From: Planctomycetota bacterium
GTDB lineage: Bacteria > Planctomycetota > Phycisphaerae > WQYP01 > JAJZKY01
Assembly (NCBI GenBank): GCA_021803885.1
Contig: JAJZKY010000215.1
Location: 1-7,391, forward strand
DNA: 7,391 nt
Reading direction: 5' to 3'
Both the position numbers and the translations under genes were made by a program. Positions within the stretch are counted from its first letter, which is position 1, and every line of letters begins with the position of its first letter. A model generated the notes under the pieces. That model was not told where the DNA came from, searched no databases, and saw only the letters and a program-made list of their open reading frames with translations. Shown here piece by piece: positions 1-6,333 of the stretch.

Positions 1-55
1 GGGCGGATTGGGGCTGCTGAAGCGTCGGCGGAAGAAAGTGGAAAGTAGAGAGTAG
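1..55 (+). CDS. C-terminal end of a PEP-CTERM sorted protein (5' part outside window)
   Basis: Reading from base 2, the first 17 codons give GGLGLLKRRRKKVESRE and then TAG at 53-55. A small hydrophobic Gly/Leu stretch followed directly by a cluster of Arg/Lys at the extreme C-terminus is the end of a PEP-CTERM signal. The preceding Pro-Glu-Pro and most of the membrane helix would lie upstream of the window. Such proteins are exported and processed by an exosortase, and are typical of bacteria with exopolysaccharide-rich envelopes. The last residues (KVESRE) and the stop codon are encoded by the first copy of the purine-rich repeat at 34-72, so the original tail may have ended just after the basic cluster. 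Only 17 residues are visible, so this rests on the tail pattern alone. An ordinary membrane protein ending in a basic tail is the main alternative. Confidence 0.5.
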   Translation, partial: GGLGLLKRRRKKVESRE

Positions 56-119
56 AGCTGCGGCTGCGCCGCCGGCGGGCGAAAGTAGAAAGTAGAGAGT
101 GGAGCTGCGGCTGCGCCGC
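34..119. repeat. Two direct copies of a 39-base purine-rich plus hairpin unit
   Basis: Copies lie at 34-72 and 81-119 (period 47, 8-base spacer). They match at 37 of 39 positions and differ only at 40/87 (g/a) and 54/101 (a/g). Each unit has a purine-rich half built from GAAAGT/GAGAGT-like steps, then a GC-rich half holding a perfect hairpin, GCGGC-TGC-GCCGC (60-72 and 107-119). On the minus strand the order becomes hairpin followed by a C/U-rich, G-poor tract, which would suit the 3' end of the convergent yjbQ transcript, possibly as a Rho-entry region. That role is inference. The pair may belong to a dispersed intergenic repeat family. Confidence 0.8.
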
Positions 120-138
120 GCAGTAGTGCCCCTTCGTG

Positions 139-184
139 ATCGGAGATCGCCCGTTCCCGCCGGTGGGGCGTATCACTCTCCGAT
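139..184 (-). terminator. Stem-loop across the yjbQ stop codon
   Basis: An 8-base inverted repeat, ATCGGAGA (139-146) with TCTCCGAT (177-184), encloses a second pair, CGCCC (148-152) with GGGCG (166-170). The paired segments total 13 bp with an internal loop and a 13-base apical loop. The yjbQ stop codon (173-175) lies in the internal loop. No U-run follows on either strand, so this is not a classical intrinsic terminator. It could be a 3'-end stabilising structure. Confidence 0.35.
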
Positions 185-592
185 GATTTTCACCAGCACG
201 CGTTTGTTCCGCCGGCCATCGAACTCGCCATAGAATACCTGCTCCCAAGGACCGAAGTCGAGCCGGCCGTTGGTGATGGCGACGACCACTTGGCGCCCCA
301 TGACCTGACGTTTAAGGTGCGCATCGGCGTTGTCCTCGCCGGTATCGTTATGGCGATATTGTGAAACTGGCGCGTGCGGGGCCAGTCGTTCCAGCCACTG
401 CTTGTAATCTTGATGCAGGCCGGATTCATTATCGTTGATAAATACCGCCGCGGTGATGTGCATGGCGTTGCACAGCAGCAGTCCCTCCCGAACGCCGCTT
501 TTTTCGACAATCTCCTCCAACCGCGGCGTGATATTCACAAAGTCCATCCGTGCCGGTACGTTGAACGTAAGATATTCGGTATAGCTTTTCAT
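173..592 (-). CDS. yjbQ: YjbQ family protein (UPF0047, putative secondary thiamine-phosphate synthase)
   Basis: This is a 139-residue protein of the small single-domain YjbQ/UPF0047 family, whose members are usually close to 135-140 residues. Visible family signatures are [13 protein letters not shown] around residues 42-54 with His45, and [15 protein letters not shown] at 80-94 with His81, Asp90 and His92. The C-terminal pattern [18 protein letters not shown] (109-126) is also conserved in the family. The clustered His/Asn/Asp residues form the presumed active site. The E. coli homologue has been credited with weak thiamine-phosphate synthase activity, but the true physiological role is unsettled. 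The ATG at 590-592 was chosen because [10 protein letters not shown] fits the family N-terminus. An upstream in-frame ATG at 662-664 would add 24 residues of non-conserved sequence. The Shine-Dalgarno is weak (GGGAAA about 14 bases upstream). The gene converges on the PEP-CTERM gene and diverges from the PIN-TRAM gene; no thiamine genes are nearby. Confidence 0.92.
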   Translation of the reverse strand: MKSYTEYLTFNVPARMDFVNITPRLEEIVEKSGVREGLLLCNAMHITAAVFINDNESGLHQDYKQWLERLAPHAPVSQYRHNDTGEDNADAHLKRQVMGRQVVVAITNGRLDFGPWEQVFYGEFDGRRNKRVLVKIIGE

Positions 593-659
593 GGGCGAAT
601 ACTGTTTCCCAAAATGGATTGAATTTCCTGGCGACTCCTGTTGTCTCCCCGCCTTACGG

Positions 660-665
660 ATCATA
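660..665 (-). promoter_or_regulatory. Possible -10 box for yjbQ
   Basis: The minus strand reads TATGAT here (5 of 6 to the sigma-70 consensus), 67 bases before the yjbQ start. No convincing -35 element lies 16-18 bases further upstream, so this is a weak candidate. Confidence 0.2.
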
Positions 666-787
666 ATTCACAGGCGTTCCGGATGCCACCCGCTACCGCC
701 CGGCGCCCAGGAGTATGGCGGTTCATCCCCGCATGTTCCCCGATCGCCGGCGCCAGGAAGGACGCTTCATTGGCGTTCAGAAACGGT

Positions 788-833
788 TAGAATGCCAGAC
801 GCCGGCGTCCGGGAACCGCGGTTGAGACATGTC
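788..833 (+). promoter_or_regulatory. Possible -10 box followed by three perfect palindromes before the PIN-TRAM gene
   Basis: TAGAAT at 788-793 matches the -10 consensus at 5 of 6 bases, but the -35 position is poor. Three perfect palindromes follow closely: GACGCCGGCGTC (798-809), AACCGCGGTT (814-823) and GACATGTC (826-833). The first would overlap the start of transcription if the -10 is real, which is a normal operator position. The remaining leader to the start codon is about 40 bases. Palindromes of this size do occur by chance in GC-rich DNA, so regulation is only a suggestion. Confidence 0.25.
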
Positions 834-862
834 GCGGCGGTTCGATGCGGCCGACCGGCGGC

Positions 863-867
863 AGGAG
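863..867 (+). promoter_or_regulatory. Ribosome binding site that fixes the start of the PIN-TRAM gene
   Basis: AGGAG lies five bases before the ATG at 873-875. The reading frame is open upstream as far as an ATG at 591, so this strong site is what selects 873 as the start. Confidence 0.75.
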
Positions 868-872
868 CCGTT

Positions 873-1952
873 ATGATTCTCAATATCATTCGTTTGATTT
901 TCATCGTGCTGGTATCGGCCGTGGCGCTGGCATACCTGTCGCAGACGGTTTCCGGCCAGTATCTCTGGCCATACCTGGTGATGACCAGCGGCGTGGTGAT
1001 TTCCATTGCCGTAATTCTGCTGGACTTCCTGATGGAAAGGAAGAACTTGGCGGCGTTATCGGGCATGTTCATGGGCATTCTGGTGGGTATGCTGGTGGCG
1101 CTGGCGCTGGGTTACCTGGTGCAGCAAGTGGCGGACATCTTTTTTTCCCATGTCGATATGCGGGTGGAAGAACCGCTGATTACGGGGATTAAACTGCTGA
1201 TCGGGCTGATATGCGTCTACCTGTCGATTTCATTTATCCTGCAGACCAAGGATGATTTTCGCTTCATCATTCCCTACGTGGAGTTCAGCCGGGCGATGCG
1301 GGGATCGCGTCCATTCATCCTGGACACCAGCGTGATTATCGATGGGCGGATTGCGGATATCGCCGCGACGGGCGTTTTTGAAAGCCGGCTGATTGTTCCG
1401 CGGTTCGTCCTCAACGAGCTGCAAACCGTGGCGGATTCGGCGGACAAACTCAAACGGGGTCGCGGACGCCGCGGGCTGGATGTGCTCCACCGTCTGCAGA
1501 CGATGCGGCGCGTCGAGCTGCGCATGTGGGATGGAACACTCGCCGACGCCTCGTCCCTGGAGGGTGTGGACCAGAAACTGGTGGCGCTGGCCCGGCAGGA
1601 GAACGGGCGGATCGTCACCAACGATTACAATCTCAACAAGGTTGCCTCGTTGCACGGGGTGGAGGTGGTCAATCTTAACGATCTGGCCAATGCGCTCAAA
1701 CCCATGGTGCTGCCGGGCGAACCGATGCGCGTGCGAATTGTCAAACCCGGCGAAACGGTCAGCCAGGGCGTCGGCTATTTGGAAGACGGAACGATGGTGG
1801 TGGTGGAGGGAGCCAGAGGCAGTATCGGACAGGAGGTGGAATTGCTCGTGACCAACGCGGTTCAGACCTCGGCCGGCAGAATGATCTTCGGCCGGATGGA
1901 AACGCCGCCATCCGGTGCGGCCGGGCGGTCCCACCCGCCGGCATCGTCATAA
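873..1952 (+). CDS. yacL: Membrane-anchored PIN-TRAM domain protein (YacL-like putative ribonuclease)
   Basis: This 359-residue protein is close in length to Bacillus subtilis YacL. Four hydrophobic segments (about 4-22, 31-52, 60-82 and 101-123) anchor it in the inner membrane. A PIN nuclease domain spans about 147-275. It opens with ILDTSVIIDGRI (Asp151 and Asp157), then has Glu182 in VLNELQ, Asp233 in GVDQKL and Asp251 in VTNDYNL, so the acidic metal-binding set looks complete. A TRAM domain, a small beta-barrel that binds RNA, follows at about 281-341. A Ser/Pro-rich tail closes the protein. The architecture implies a Mg-dependent RNase held at the membrane, but substrates of this family are not established. 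The start is fixed by AGGAG at 863-867 and by the hydrophobic N-terminus beginning MILNIIRLIF. The gene stands alone, divergent from yjbQ and convergent with GH92. In other bacteria the family often neighbours ispD/ispF; neither is here. Confidence 0.93.
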   Translation: MILNIIRLIFIVLVSAVALAYLSQTVSGQYLWPYLVMTSGVVISIAVILLDFLMERKNLAALSGMFMGILVGMLVALALGYLVQQVADIFFSHVDMRVEEPLITGIKLLIGLICVYLSISFILQTKDDFRFIIPYVEFSRAMRGSRPFILDTSVIIDGRIADIAATGVFESRLIVPRFVLNELQTVADSADKLKRGRGRRGLDVLHRLQTMRRVELRMWDGTLADASSLEGVDQKLVALARQENGRIVTNDYNLNKVASLHGVEVVNLNDLANALKPMVLPGEPMRVRIVKPGETVSQGVGYLEDGTMVVVEGARGSIGQEVELLVTNAVQTSAGRMIFGRMETPPSGAAGRSHPPASS

Positions 1953-2008
1953 GAGCCTACCTATTGAGCCAGGCTTAAGTCGGGCTATCGTCCACGAGGC
2001 GGGACTCT

Positions 2009-2031
2009 TGACGGCGCGCCGGCGCCAGTCA
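2009..2031. terminator. Hairpin between the convergent PIN-TRAM and GH92 genes
   Basis: TGAC-GGCGC (2009-2017) pairs with GCGCC-(A)-GTCA (2022-2031) around the four-base loop GCCG. This gives a 9-bp stem with one bulged A at 2027. The 3' arm contains the GH92 stop codon (2029-2031). The stem could act in both directions in this 76-base convergent gap, but neither strand has a T-run after it, so efficient intrinsic termination is doubtful. Confidence 0.35.
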
Positions 2032-4470
2032 GGGAACCAACCCGGAAGGGGGCCGATCCGCCGGGGCGGACGCCCATTCCTTGTTGGGCTTTGAACCCAT
2101 CCGGAAGCGCAGTTCCCCGCCCGCGAGTATATCCGCATGCGCAAACCAGGACCGCGGCAAATCCTTGCCGTTGAGTTGAACATTTTGTATATATACATTC
2201 TCATGTGAATTGTTCTCGGCTATGATGGCAAAGGTGGTCCCCTGCGCCGGGTTGTGAATTGCAGCCCGATTTACCAGCGGGCTGCCAATCACATAAACCC
2301 CCGTTGCGGGGTTAACCGGATAGAAGCCCAGTGCCGCAAAAACAAACCAGCTTGACAACTGGCCGCAATCATCGTTGCCTGGAATACCCCCCGGAGTGTG
2401 GCGATACAACGCCGCCACCTTTCGCATCCAATACTGCGTCTTCCAGGCCGCGCCGCCAAAAGGATACAGGTACGGAATATGGTTGCTTGGTTCATTGCCC
2501 TGGGCGTCCTGACCCACCATGCCGGTGATATCGATATCCGATGGACCGTGGGATGGCGCGGCAAACAGAGCATCCAGCTTGGCGATAAACGGCTTATCTC
2601 CGCCAAAAAGATCAATCAAGCCCTGCACATCCTGCATGACATTAAATGTCGCCTGCCAGGCGTCGCACTCCGTGTACCCATGTTCCTGATCCGGGCGGAA
2701 CGGCGCACGCCATCGGCCCTCTTTCGTTTTGCACCGCATAAATCCGGTCTTTGGATCAAAGAGATTCTTATAGTTCTGTCCCAGTTTGTAGAACATTGCG
2801 GCGTCATCGCGCTTGCCCAGCAACTCGGCCATGGCGCCCACACACCAGCAATCGTAGGCGAAATCGAGTGAGCGCGAGACCGATCCCTGGCCGTGCCCCG
2901 TGGGCACATAGCCATCATGCCGAAATTGTTCCTGCGATTCCCTGTTGCCGTTGGGGATGGCGCCAACCAAAGCCGTATCACGCATGGCGGCGTAGGCGGC
3001 CGGCACATCAAAATTGCGGAACCCACGGACATAGGCTCCCAGGATCATGCTCACAACATGAAATCCGTCCATGCACCACGTTTCATTACCCCATAAAGGC
3101 CAGATCGGCAGCGAGTGCTGATTGAGCTGCCGGTAGTCGACCAGGAGTGTGTGGATAATATCCGTGGTGCGGTGCGGCTGCATGAGCATAATCAAGGGAA
3201 ATTCACTGCGAAAAATATCCCATATCGACAAAGTGGTGTAGTTGGTGAATCCCGGATTGGGATGATTTCCATGATCCTGGCCGCGGTAGGTTCCGTCCAC
3301 ATCATTAAATGTCGCCGGGGCCACCAAGCCATGGTAAGCGCCGGTATAGAAAGTTTGAGCAAGCGCCTGATCCGGAAAATCGGCATCCAGGACCGCTAAC
3401 GCCTGATTCCAGGCCTGTTCGGCCTGCTGCCGAAGGGCGTCAAAATCCCAGTGTGGCATCTCGGCGGCCAGATTCTTTTTTGCGCCGGCGATGCTGGTGC
3501 AGGAAATGCCCACGCGAATCACCAGCGATTCCGATCCCGGCGCCGGGTGGAACATGGCCTTGATATGTGTACCCGCGAATCGGTCCCCCGTGGCGGCCCG
3601 GCGGATCTTGCCATCCACCTTAACCTGCGCACCAGCCAGGGGGCGGGAGAACTCCATGACAAAATAGATTTGCCTGTCCTTGGCCCATCCATGGGTATAA
3701 CGTTTGCCGCTGATGCGCGATGGACTTTCCATGTTCAACGCCGCGTGGTAAACCGTGCATCCCAGGCCATGGACCAGATCCATGATCACGCCCCGCTGCG
3801 TAGAGGCCGGCAATGCCGGGTATGTATACCGGTGCATACCGCAGCGGGTCGTCGCCGTAAGCTCCGCTTTCACGCGCGGTGTTTGCAGGTACACGCTGTA
3901 ATAACCAGTCCGAACCACCTCCTGCTGATGCGAAAAACGCGAGGCGTAACCATGGTGATCGGACCTGGATACCCAGCCGGTATTGGGCCCCAACGCTTCG
4001 ATCTGCACTTCATGCTCGGCGCCCGGGGCGCCGGCATCCCAACCCCAATTCCGCCCCTCCACCACCGGCATGAGCAACACGTCGCCAAGATCCCTTGCGC
4101 CCGTGCCCTGCAGATGCGTATGGCTGAATCCCAACACCGTCTGATCCGGATAGTGATAACCCGAACAATGATTCCAGTTGTAATTCGGCTCCGGTGGCCC
4201 GGCGGTATCCGGGCTTAACTGCAGCAGTCCAAACGGCGCCGTGGCTCCGGGAAACGTATGCCCGCGCCATCCGGTGCCGATAATCGGAAGCACCCGCTGG
4301 GTGTGCCCGGGGTATGGTGATGAACCTTTTTTATGAATTCGCCCGCTAACGGAGGCAATAGGATCCGCCGCCCACAAGGGGCCGGAAAAAGAACCGGCGG
4401 TGGCGGCCAGAGCGCAGGCCTTCAAAAAAACCCGCCGCGGCAAACGATGAAAAACACGGCCTTTCATCAT
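2029..4470 (-). CDS. Tat-exported glycoside hydrolase family 92 alpha-mannosidase
   Basis: This 813-residue protein belongs to GH92, calcium-dependent exo-acting alpha-mannosidases that invert the anomeric configuration. The N-terminus carries RRVFLK (12-17), a hydrophobic stretch and a likely cleavage site near WAAD (33-36), so it is a twin-arginine substrate folded before export. An N-terminal beta-sandwich (about 50-320) includes GTGWRGHTFPGATAPFG and HTHLQGTGARDLGD (118-130). The (alpha/alpha)6 catalytic domain follows, with SIWDIFRSEFPL (415-426), GNETWCMDGFH (461-471), YTECDAWQ (599-606), GNEPSNHIPYLYPF (658-671) and GNDDCGQLSSWF (698-709). By position, Glu601 fits the catalytic acid and the Asp700-Asp701 region the base side, as in the characterised Bacteroides enzyme; this mapping is from memory. 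Two ATG codons are adjacent (4468-4470 and 4465-4467). GAGG at 4473-4476 is spaced 2 and 5 bases from them, which favours the second. The linkage cut cannot be read from sequence. No transporter, SusC/D-like pair or regulator sits beside it. Confidence 0.95.
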   Translation of the reverse strand: MMKGRVFHRLPRRVFLKACALAATAGSFSGPLWAADPIASVSGRIHKKGSSPYPGHTQRVLPIIGTGWRGHTFPGATAPFGLLQLSPDTAGPPEPNYNWNHCSGYHYPDQTVLGFSHTHLQGTGARDLGDVLLMPVVEGRNWGWDAGAPGAEHEVQIEALGPNTGWVSRSDHHGYASRFSHQQEVVRTGYYSVYLQTPRVKAELTATTRCGMHRYTYPALPASTQRGVIMDLVHGLGCTVYHAALNMESPSRISGKRYTHGWAKDRQIYFVMEFSRPLAGAQVKVDGKIRRAATGDRFAGTHIKAMFHPAPGSESLVIRVGISCTSIAGAKKNLAAEMPHWDFDALRQQAEQAWNQALAVLDADFPDQALAQTFYTGAYHGLVAPATFNDVDGTYRGQDHGNHPNPGFTNYTTLSIWDIFRSEFPLIMLMQPHRTTDIIHTLLVDYRQLNQHSLPIWPLWGNETWCMDGFHVVSMILGAYVRGFRNFDVPAAYAAMRDTALVGAIPNGNRESQEQFRHDGYVPTGHGQGSVSRSLDFAYDCWCVGAMAELLGKRDDAAMFYKLGQNYKNLFDPKTGFMRCKTKEGRWRAPFRPDQEHGYTECDAWQATFNVMQDVQGLIDLFGGDKPFIAKLDALFAAPSHGPSDIDITGMVGQDAQGNEPSNHIPYLYPFGGAAWKTQYWMRKVAALYRHTPGGIPGNDDCGQLSSWFVFAALGFYPVNPATGVYVIGSPLVNRAAIHNPAQGTTFAIIAENNSHENVYIQNVQLNGKDLPRSWFAHADILAGGELRFRMGSKPNKEWASAPADRPPSGLVP

Positions 4471-4704
4471 GACCTCATCAATAAAGAAACCAACCGTTCC
4501 ATGACACTATGCGACGGGTTAAGCTCTTGCAACACTACTGTTTTGAGACAGAGCACTAACCGCCAGTGCGGAAAGTATATGACGAATTCGACGGGGTGGC
4601 GATTGGACGATTCCTCTGGCCATCCATCGGGTCGCTATCCATCGGGACTATCGGGAGACAATCGAACCTTGGCCCGCGCGTGGCCGGAAAGCCAACGCGG
4701 GGGA
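4471..4704. other. Non-coding gap upstream of the GH92 gene
   Basis: No credible gene is seen. On the minus strand it should hold the GH92 promoter. Candidates are TATACT at 4574-4579 without a good -35, and a poorly spaced TTGCAA/CATAGT pair nearer the gene; neither is convincing. An imperfect palindrome, AACAcTAcTGTT (4530-4541), with symmetric arms and 10 of 12 matching positions, could be an operator. A short iterated motif occurs at 4622-4655: ATCCATCGGG twice with period 15, then ATCGGG again. The 12-base motif at 4547-4558 is listed separately. Confidence 0.4.
4547..4558 (-). repeat. Inverted copy of the TAGTGCTCTGTC motif found at 7282
   Basis: The minus strand reads TAGTGCTCTGTC, identical to the plus strand at 7282-7293. 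Oriented this way it would be the right-hand terminus of an element extending leftwards, but the GH92 gene begins 77 bases away and is intact. It could therefore only be a relic, a solo end, or a chance match. A few exact 12-mers are expected by chance in a window this size. The adjoining interior sequences do not align well. Confidence 0.35.
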
Positions 4705-5169
4705 TCAGCCATCGCGGCGTAAGATACAGATAAAGCCGCCATCGCGGCGCTGCGCGGGATCGCCGGTATCCGCGGGCAACACGGCTTTTTCGCTAAGCAC
4801 GCGCCAGGAACTTTGCCGGTCTTGCAACAGCGCTTCGGTTACGCCGGAACGGTTCTCCTCCGGATCGATGCTGCACGTGCTGTAAACCAGCCATCCCCGG
4901 TTGGCGAGAACCCCCGCCGCCCACTGGAGCAATTTACGCTGTTGCTCAAACAGGGCGGCGCGGTTCAGCACGGGCCAGCGCCAGCGCGACTGGACGCGAC
5001 GAGCCAAAACGCCGGTATTGGAGCAGGGCGCGTCGACCAAAATAATATCGAACGACCTGTCCCGAGCGCCGTCGGGATAGCTCCCGGTATCGGATTCAAT
5101 CATTGCCACCGGTAAAACACGCACGTTGGTCAGACCCAGCCGGCGAACACAAAGCGAGAGTCGCTGGAG
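4705..5169 (-). pseudogene. rsmB: rsmB, C-terminal catalytic part, out of frame with the N-terminal part
   Basis: This is the second half of the 16S rRNA cytosine-967 C5-methyltransferase. In its own frame it resumes LQRLSLCVRRLGLTN directly after the break. It carries motif IV, DAPCSNTGVL, whose Cys assists release, and motif VI, YSTCSIDPEEN, whose Cys is the nucleophile (Cys389 in E. coli). It ends with GGFICILRRDG, typical of the family C-terminus. Everything from motif IV onward is intact and under evident coding constraint, so either the break is very recent or it is a sequencing error. The earliest possible internal start here is the GTG at 5122-5124, and a product from it would lack the SAM-binding motif and the RNA-binding domain. 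It is therefore not a functional enzyme on its own. Confidence 0.85.
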
Positions 5170-6140
5170 TTTTCCGGCGCCATATCGGCGGCGGTGATAT
5201 CAGCGGTGGGCAAGGCGCGCGCCAGTTGTACGGTCTTGGTGCCCAGGCCGGCGCATAAATCAAGAATTTTCAGATTGGCCGATCTTTCCGTGTGCGCGGA
5301 CGCATCGACGGGTTGTTCCATGGATCGGTTCTTGAGCAGCCCGATCAACTCGCGCACGGCAAGACCGGCGGTGGAATCCTGGGGAGAAAGTTCGCCACGC
5401 TGGACAAGTTCTTCCACGGACGGCGTCCAACCGGCGGCGGCAAGAAAATAGCCCGGCTCTTCATGAGGTCGCAAGCCGGCATCGAGCGGCGGTGAGAAAT
5501 CCGTCCGATCCGCCCGCAGTACAATCGGCGGCCGGCAATTATCAGCGATCATCATCGGCAAAATGAGATCCGGCCCGAGCCAGGCCAGCATGGCCGCGAC
5601 CAGTTCCGGCGGATGACTGGCGGCGGCGGCAAGATAGGCGGGAAAATCCGTTTTCGGGTCAGGAAAAATTGGTTTGGATAATCGCATTTGTCGCCGGGCA
5701 TCGAGTGCAAACGTATCGGGCCGCGGCGCCTGCCGCGGTTGGGCGCCCACGCGCAGCCGCTGAATATGACGCAGAACGGCATTGACCAGGCCCGCAGCGC
5801 GTGCCGCGCCGCGCTGGCGAGCCAGGTTCACGCTAGTGTCGATGACGGCGTAATCGGCCGCGCCGTCCTGCATAAGCAATTGATAGGCCCCCAGTTGAAG
5901 AATGGCTCGTACCAGCGGCTCCAGTTGATCGTCGGAGCGGCGCAGCGAAATCCGTATAATATGATCCAGCGTGCCGCGCCAGCGTATGATTCCGTGAATC
6001 AGATCGAACGCCAACACCCGATCGCGCGGGGAAAGATTGGACCAGAATGCGCTCTTATGCTCCGGAATAAGCGGCGGCTCGTGAAGATGCCGCCATCGCG
6101 CCAGCAACTCCACCGCCACCGCACGGGCATTGGTCTCCAT
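5130..6140 (-). pseudogene. rsmB: rsmB, N-terminal NusB-like and SAM-binding part, ending at a frameshift
   Basis: This is the first half of RsmB, which methylates C967 of 16S rRNA using SAM. Counting from the ATG at 6138-6140 (METNARAVAVELL, matching the family N-terminus), residues 1-130 are the NusB-like RNA-binding domain, including GLVNAVLRH. The link region has SHPPELV and NCRPPIVLRADR, then SPQDSTAGLAV, and motif I is ILDLCAGLGTKT at 292-303. After MAPE the frame runs into unrelated NSSDSRFVFAGWV and stops at 5130. One extra A in the run at 5170-5173 would restore MAPEKLQRL and a single 478-residue protein, which is a reasonable RsmB length. Eight more in-frame codons, with an ATG at 6162-6164, lie upstream without a better ribosome site. 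Neither start has a clear Shine-Dalgarno. As written, this product lacks both catalytic cysteines. Confidence 0.88.
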
Positions 6141-6235
6141 GGTGAACATCATAGCAACATTCATAAACGTTCACGGGAAAAAGTGTTAGACTCAAGTGGT
6201 ATTTGGGGATGGCGGGGGAGAATTCCCAATCGTCA

Positions 6236-6333
6236 TGAACCGGCGGGATTTTTTCCAAGGACTTCGCCTATTCTATCCGGGAACGTTTGCCAAAATCGAA
6301 GTTCGCAACGACGCCAATCACTGCCAGGGGTGA
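6236..6333 (+). CDS. Possible 32-codon leader ORF overlapping the next start (GTGA)
   Basis: An ATG at 6236 opens 32 codons (MNRRDFFQGLRLFYPGTFAK and 12 more) ending in TGA at 6331-6333. That TGA overlaps the GTG start of the downstream membrane protein in the pattern GTGA, so translation could be coupled. This would help explain why that GTG has no Shine-Dalgarno of its own. The only upstream purine run, GGGGGAG around 6214-6220, is about 15 bases from the ATG, which is long. I recognise no family. The rest of the divergent gap from rsmB (6141-6235) shows no clear promoter. The ORF may be accidental. Confidence 0.2.

Noticed and set aside
34..119. CRISPR array
   Set aside because: Only two units with an 8-base spacer; the spacing and purine-rich content do not fit CRISPR.
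591..872. Upstream extension of the PIN-TRAM gene to the ATG at 591
   Set aside because: The 94 added residues are low-complexity and Pro/Arg-rich. A strong AGGAG and a hydrophobic N-terminus mark 873, and 591 would collide with the yjbQ start.
1230..1934. 234-codon minus-strand frame antisense to the PIN-TRAM gene
   Set aside because: The opposite strand encodes complete PIN and TRAM domains; this product is a His/Arg-rich shadow.
2186..2197. Perfect palindrome TGTATATATACA inside GH92
   Set aside because: It encodes ordinary residues (VYIQN region). A 12-base palindrome is expected about twice by chance in a window this long.
3451..4218. 255-codon plus-strand frame antisense to the GH92 gene
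   Set aside because: It lies wholly within GH92, whose family motifs are clear on the opposite strand. Its product is rich in Arg/Pro/His with no recognisable domain.
4333..4722. 129-codon plus-strand frame across the GH92 start and the upstream gap
   Set aside because: It overlaps the GH92 signal peptide and the rsmB 3' end antisense, with no ribosome site and no recognisable domain.
5166..5176. Programmed -1 frameshifting in rsmB
   Set aside because: GGAAAAC is not a proper X-XXY-YYZ slippery heptamer, I see no obvious stimulatory structure, and rsmB is not known to use recoding. An indel is simpler.
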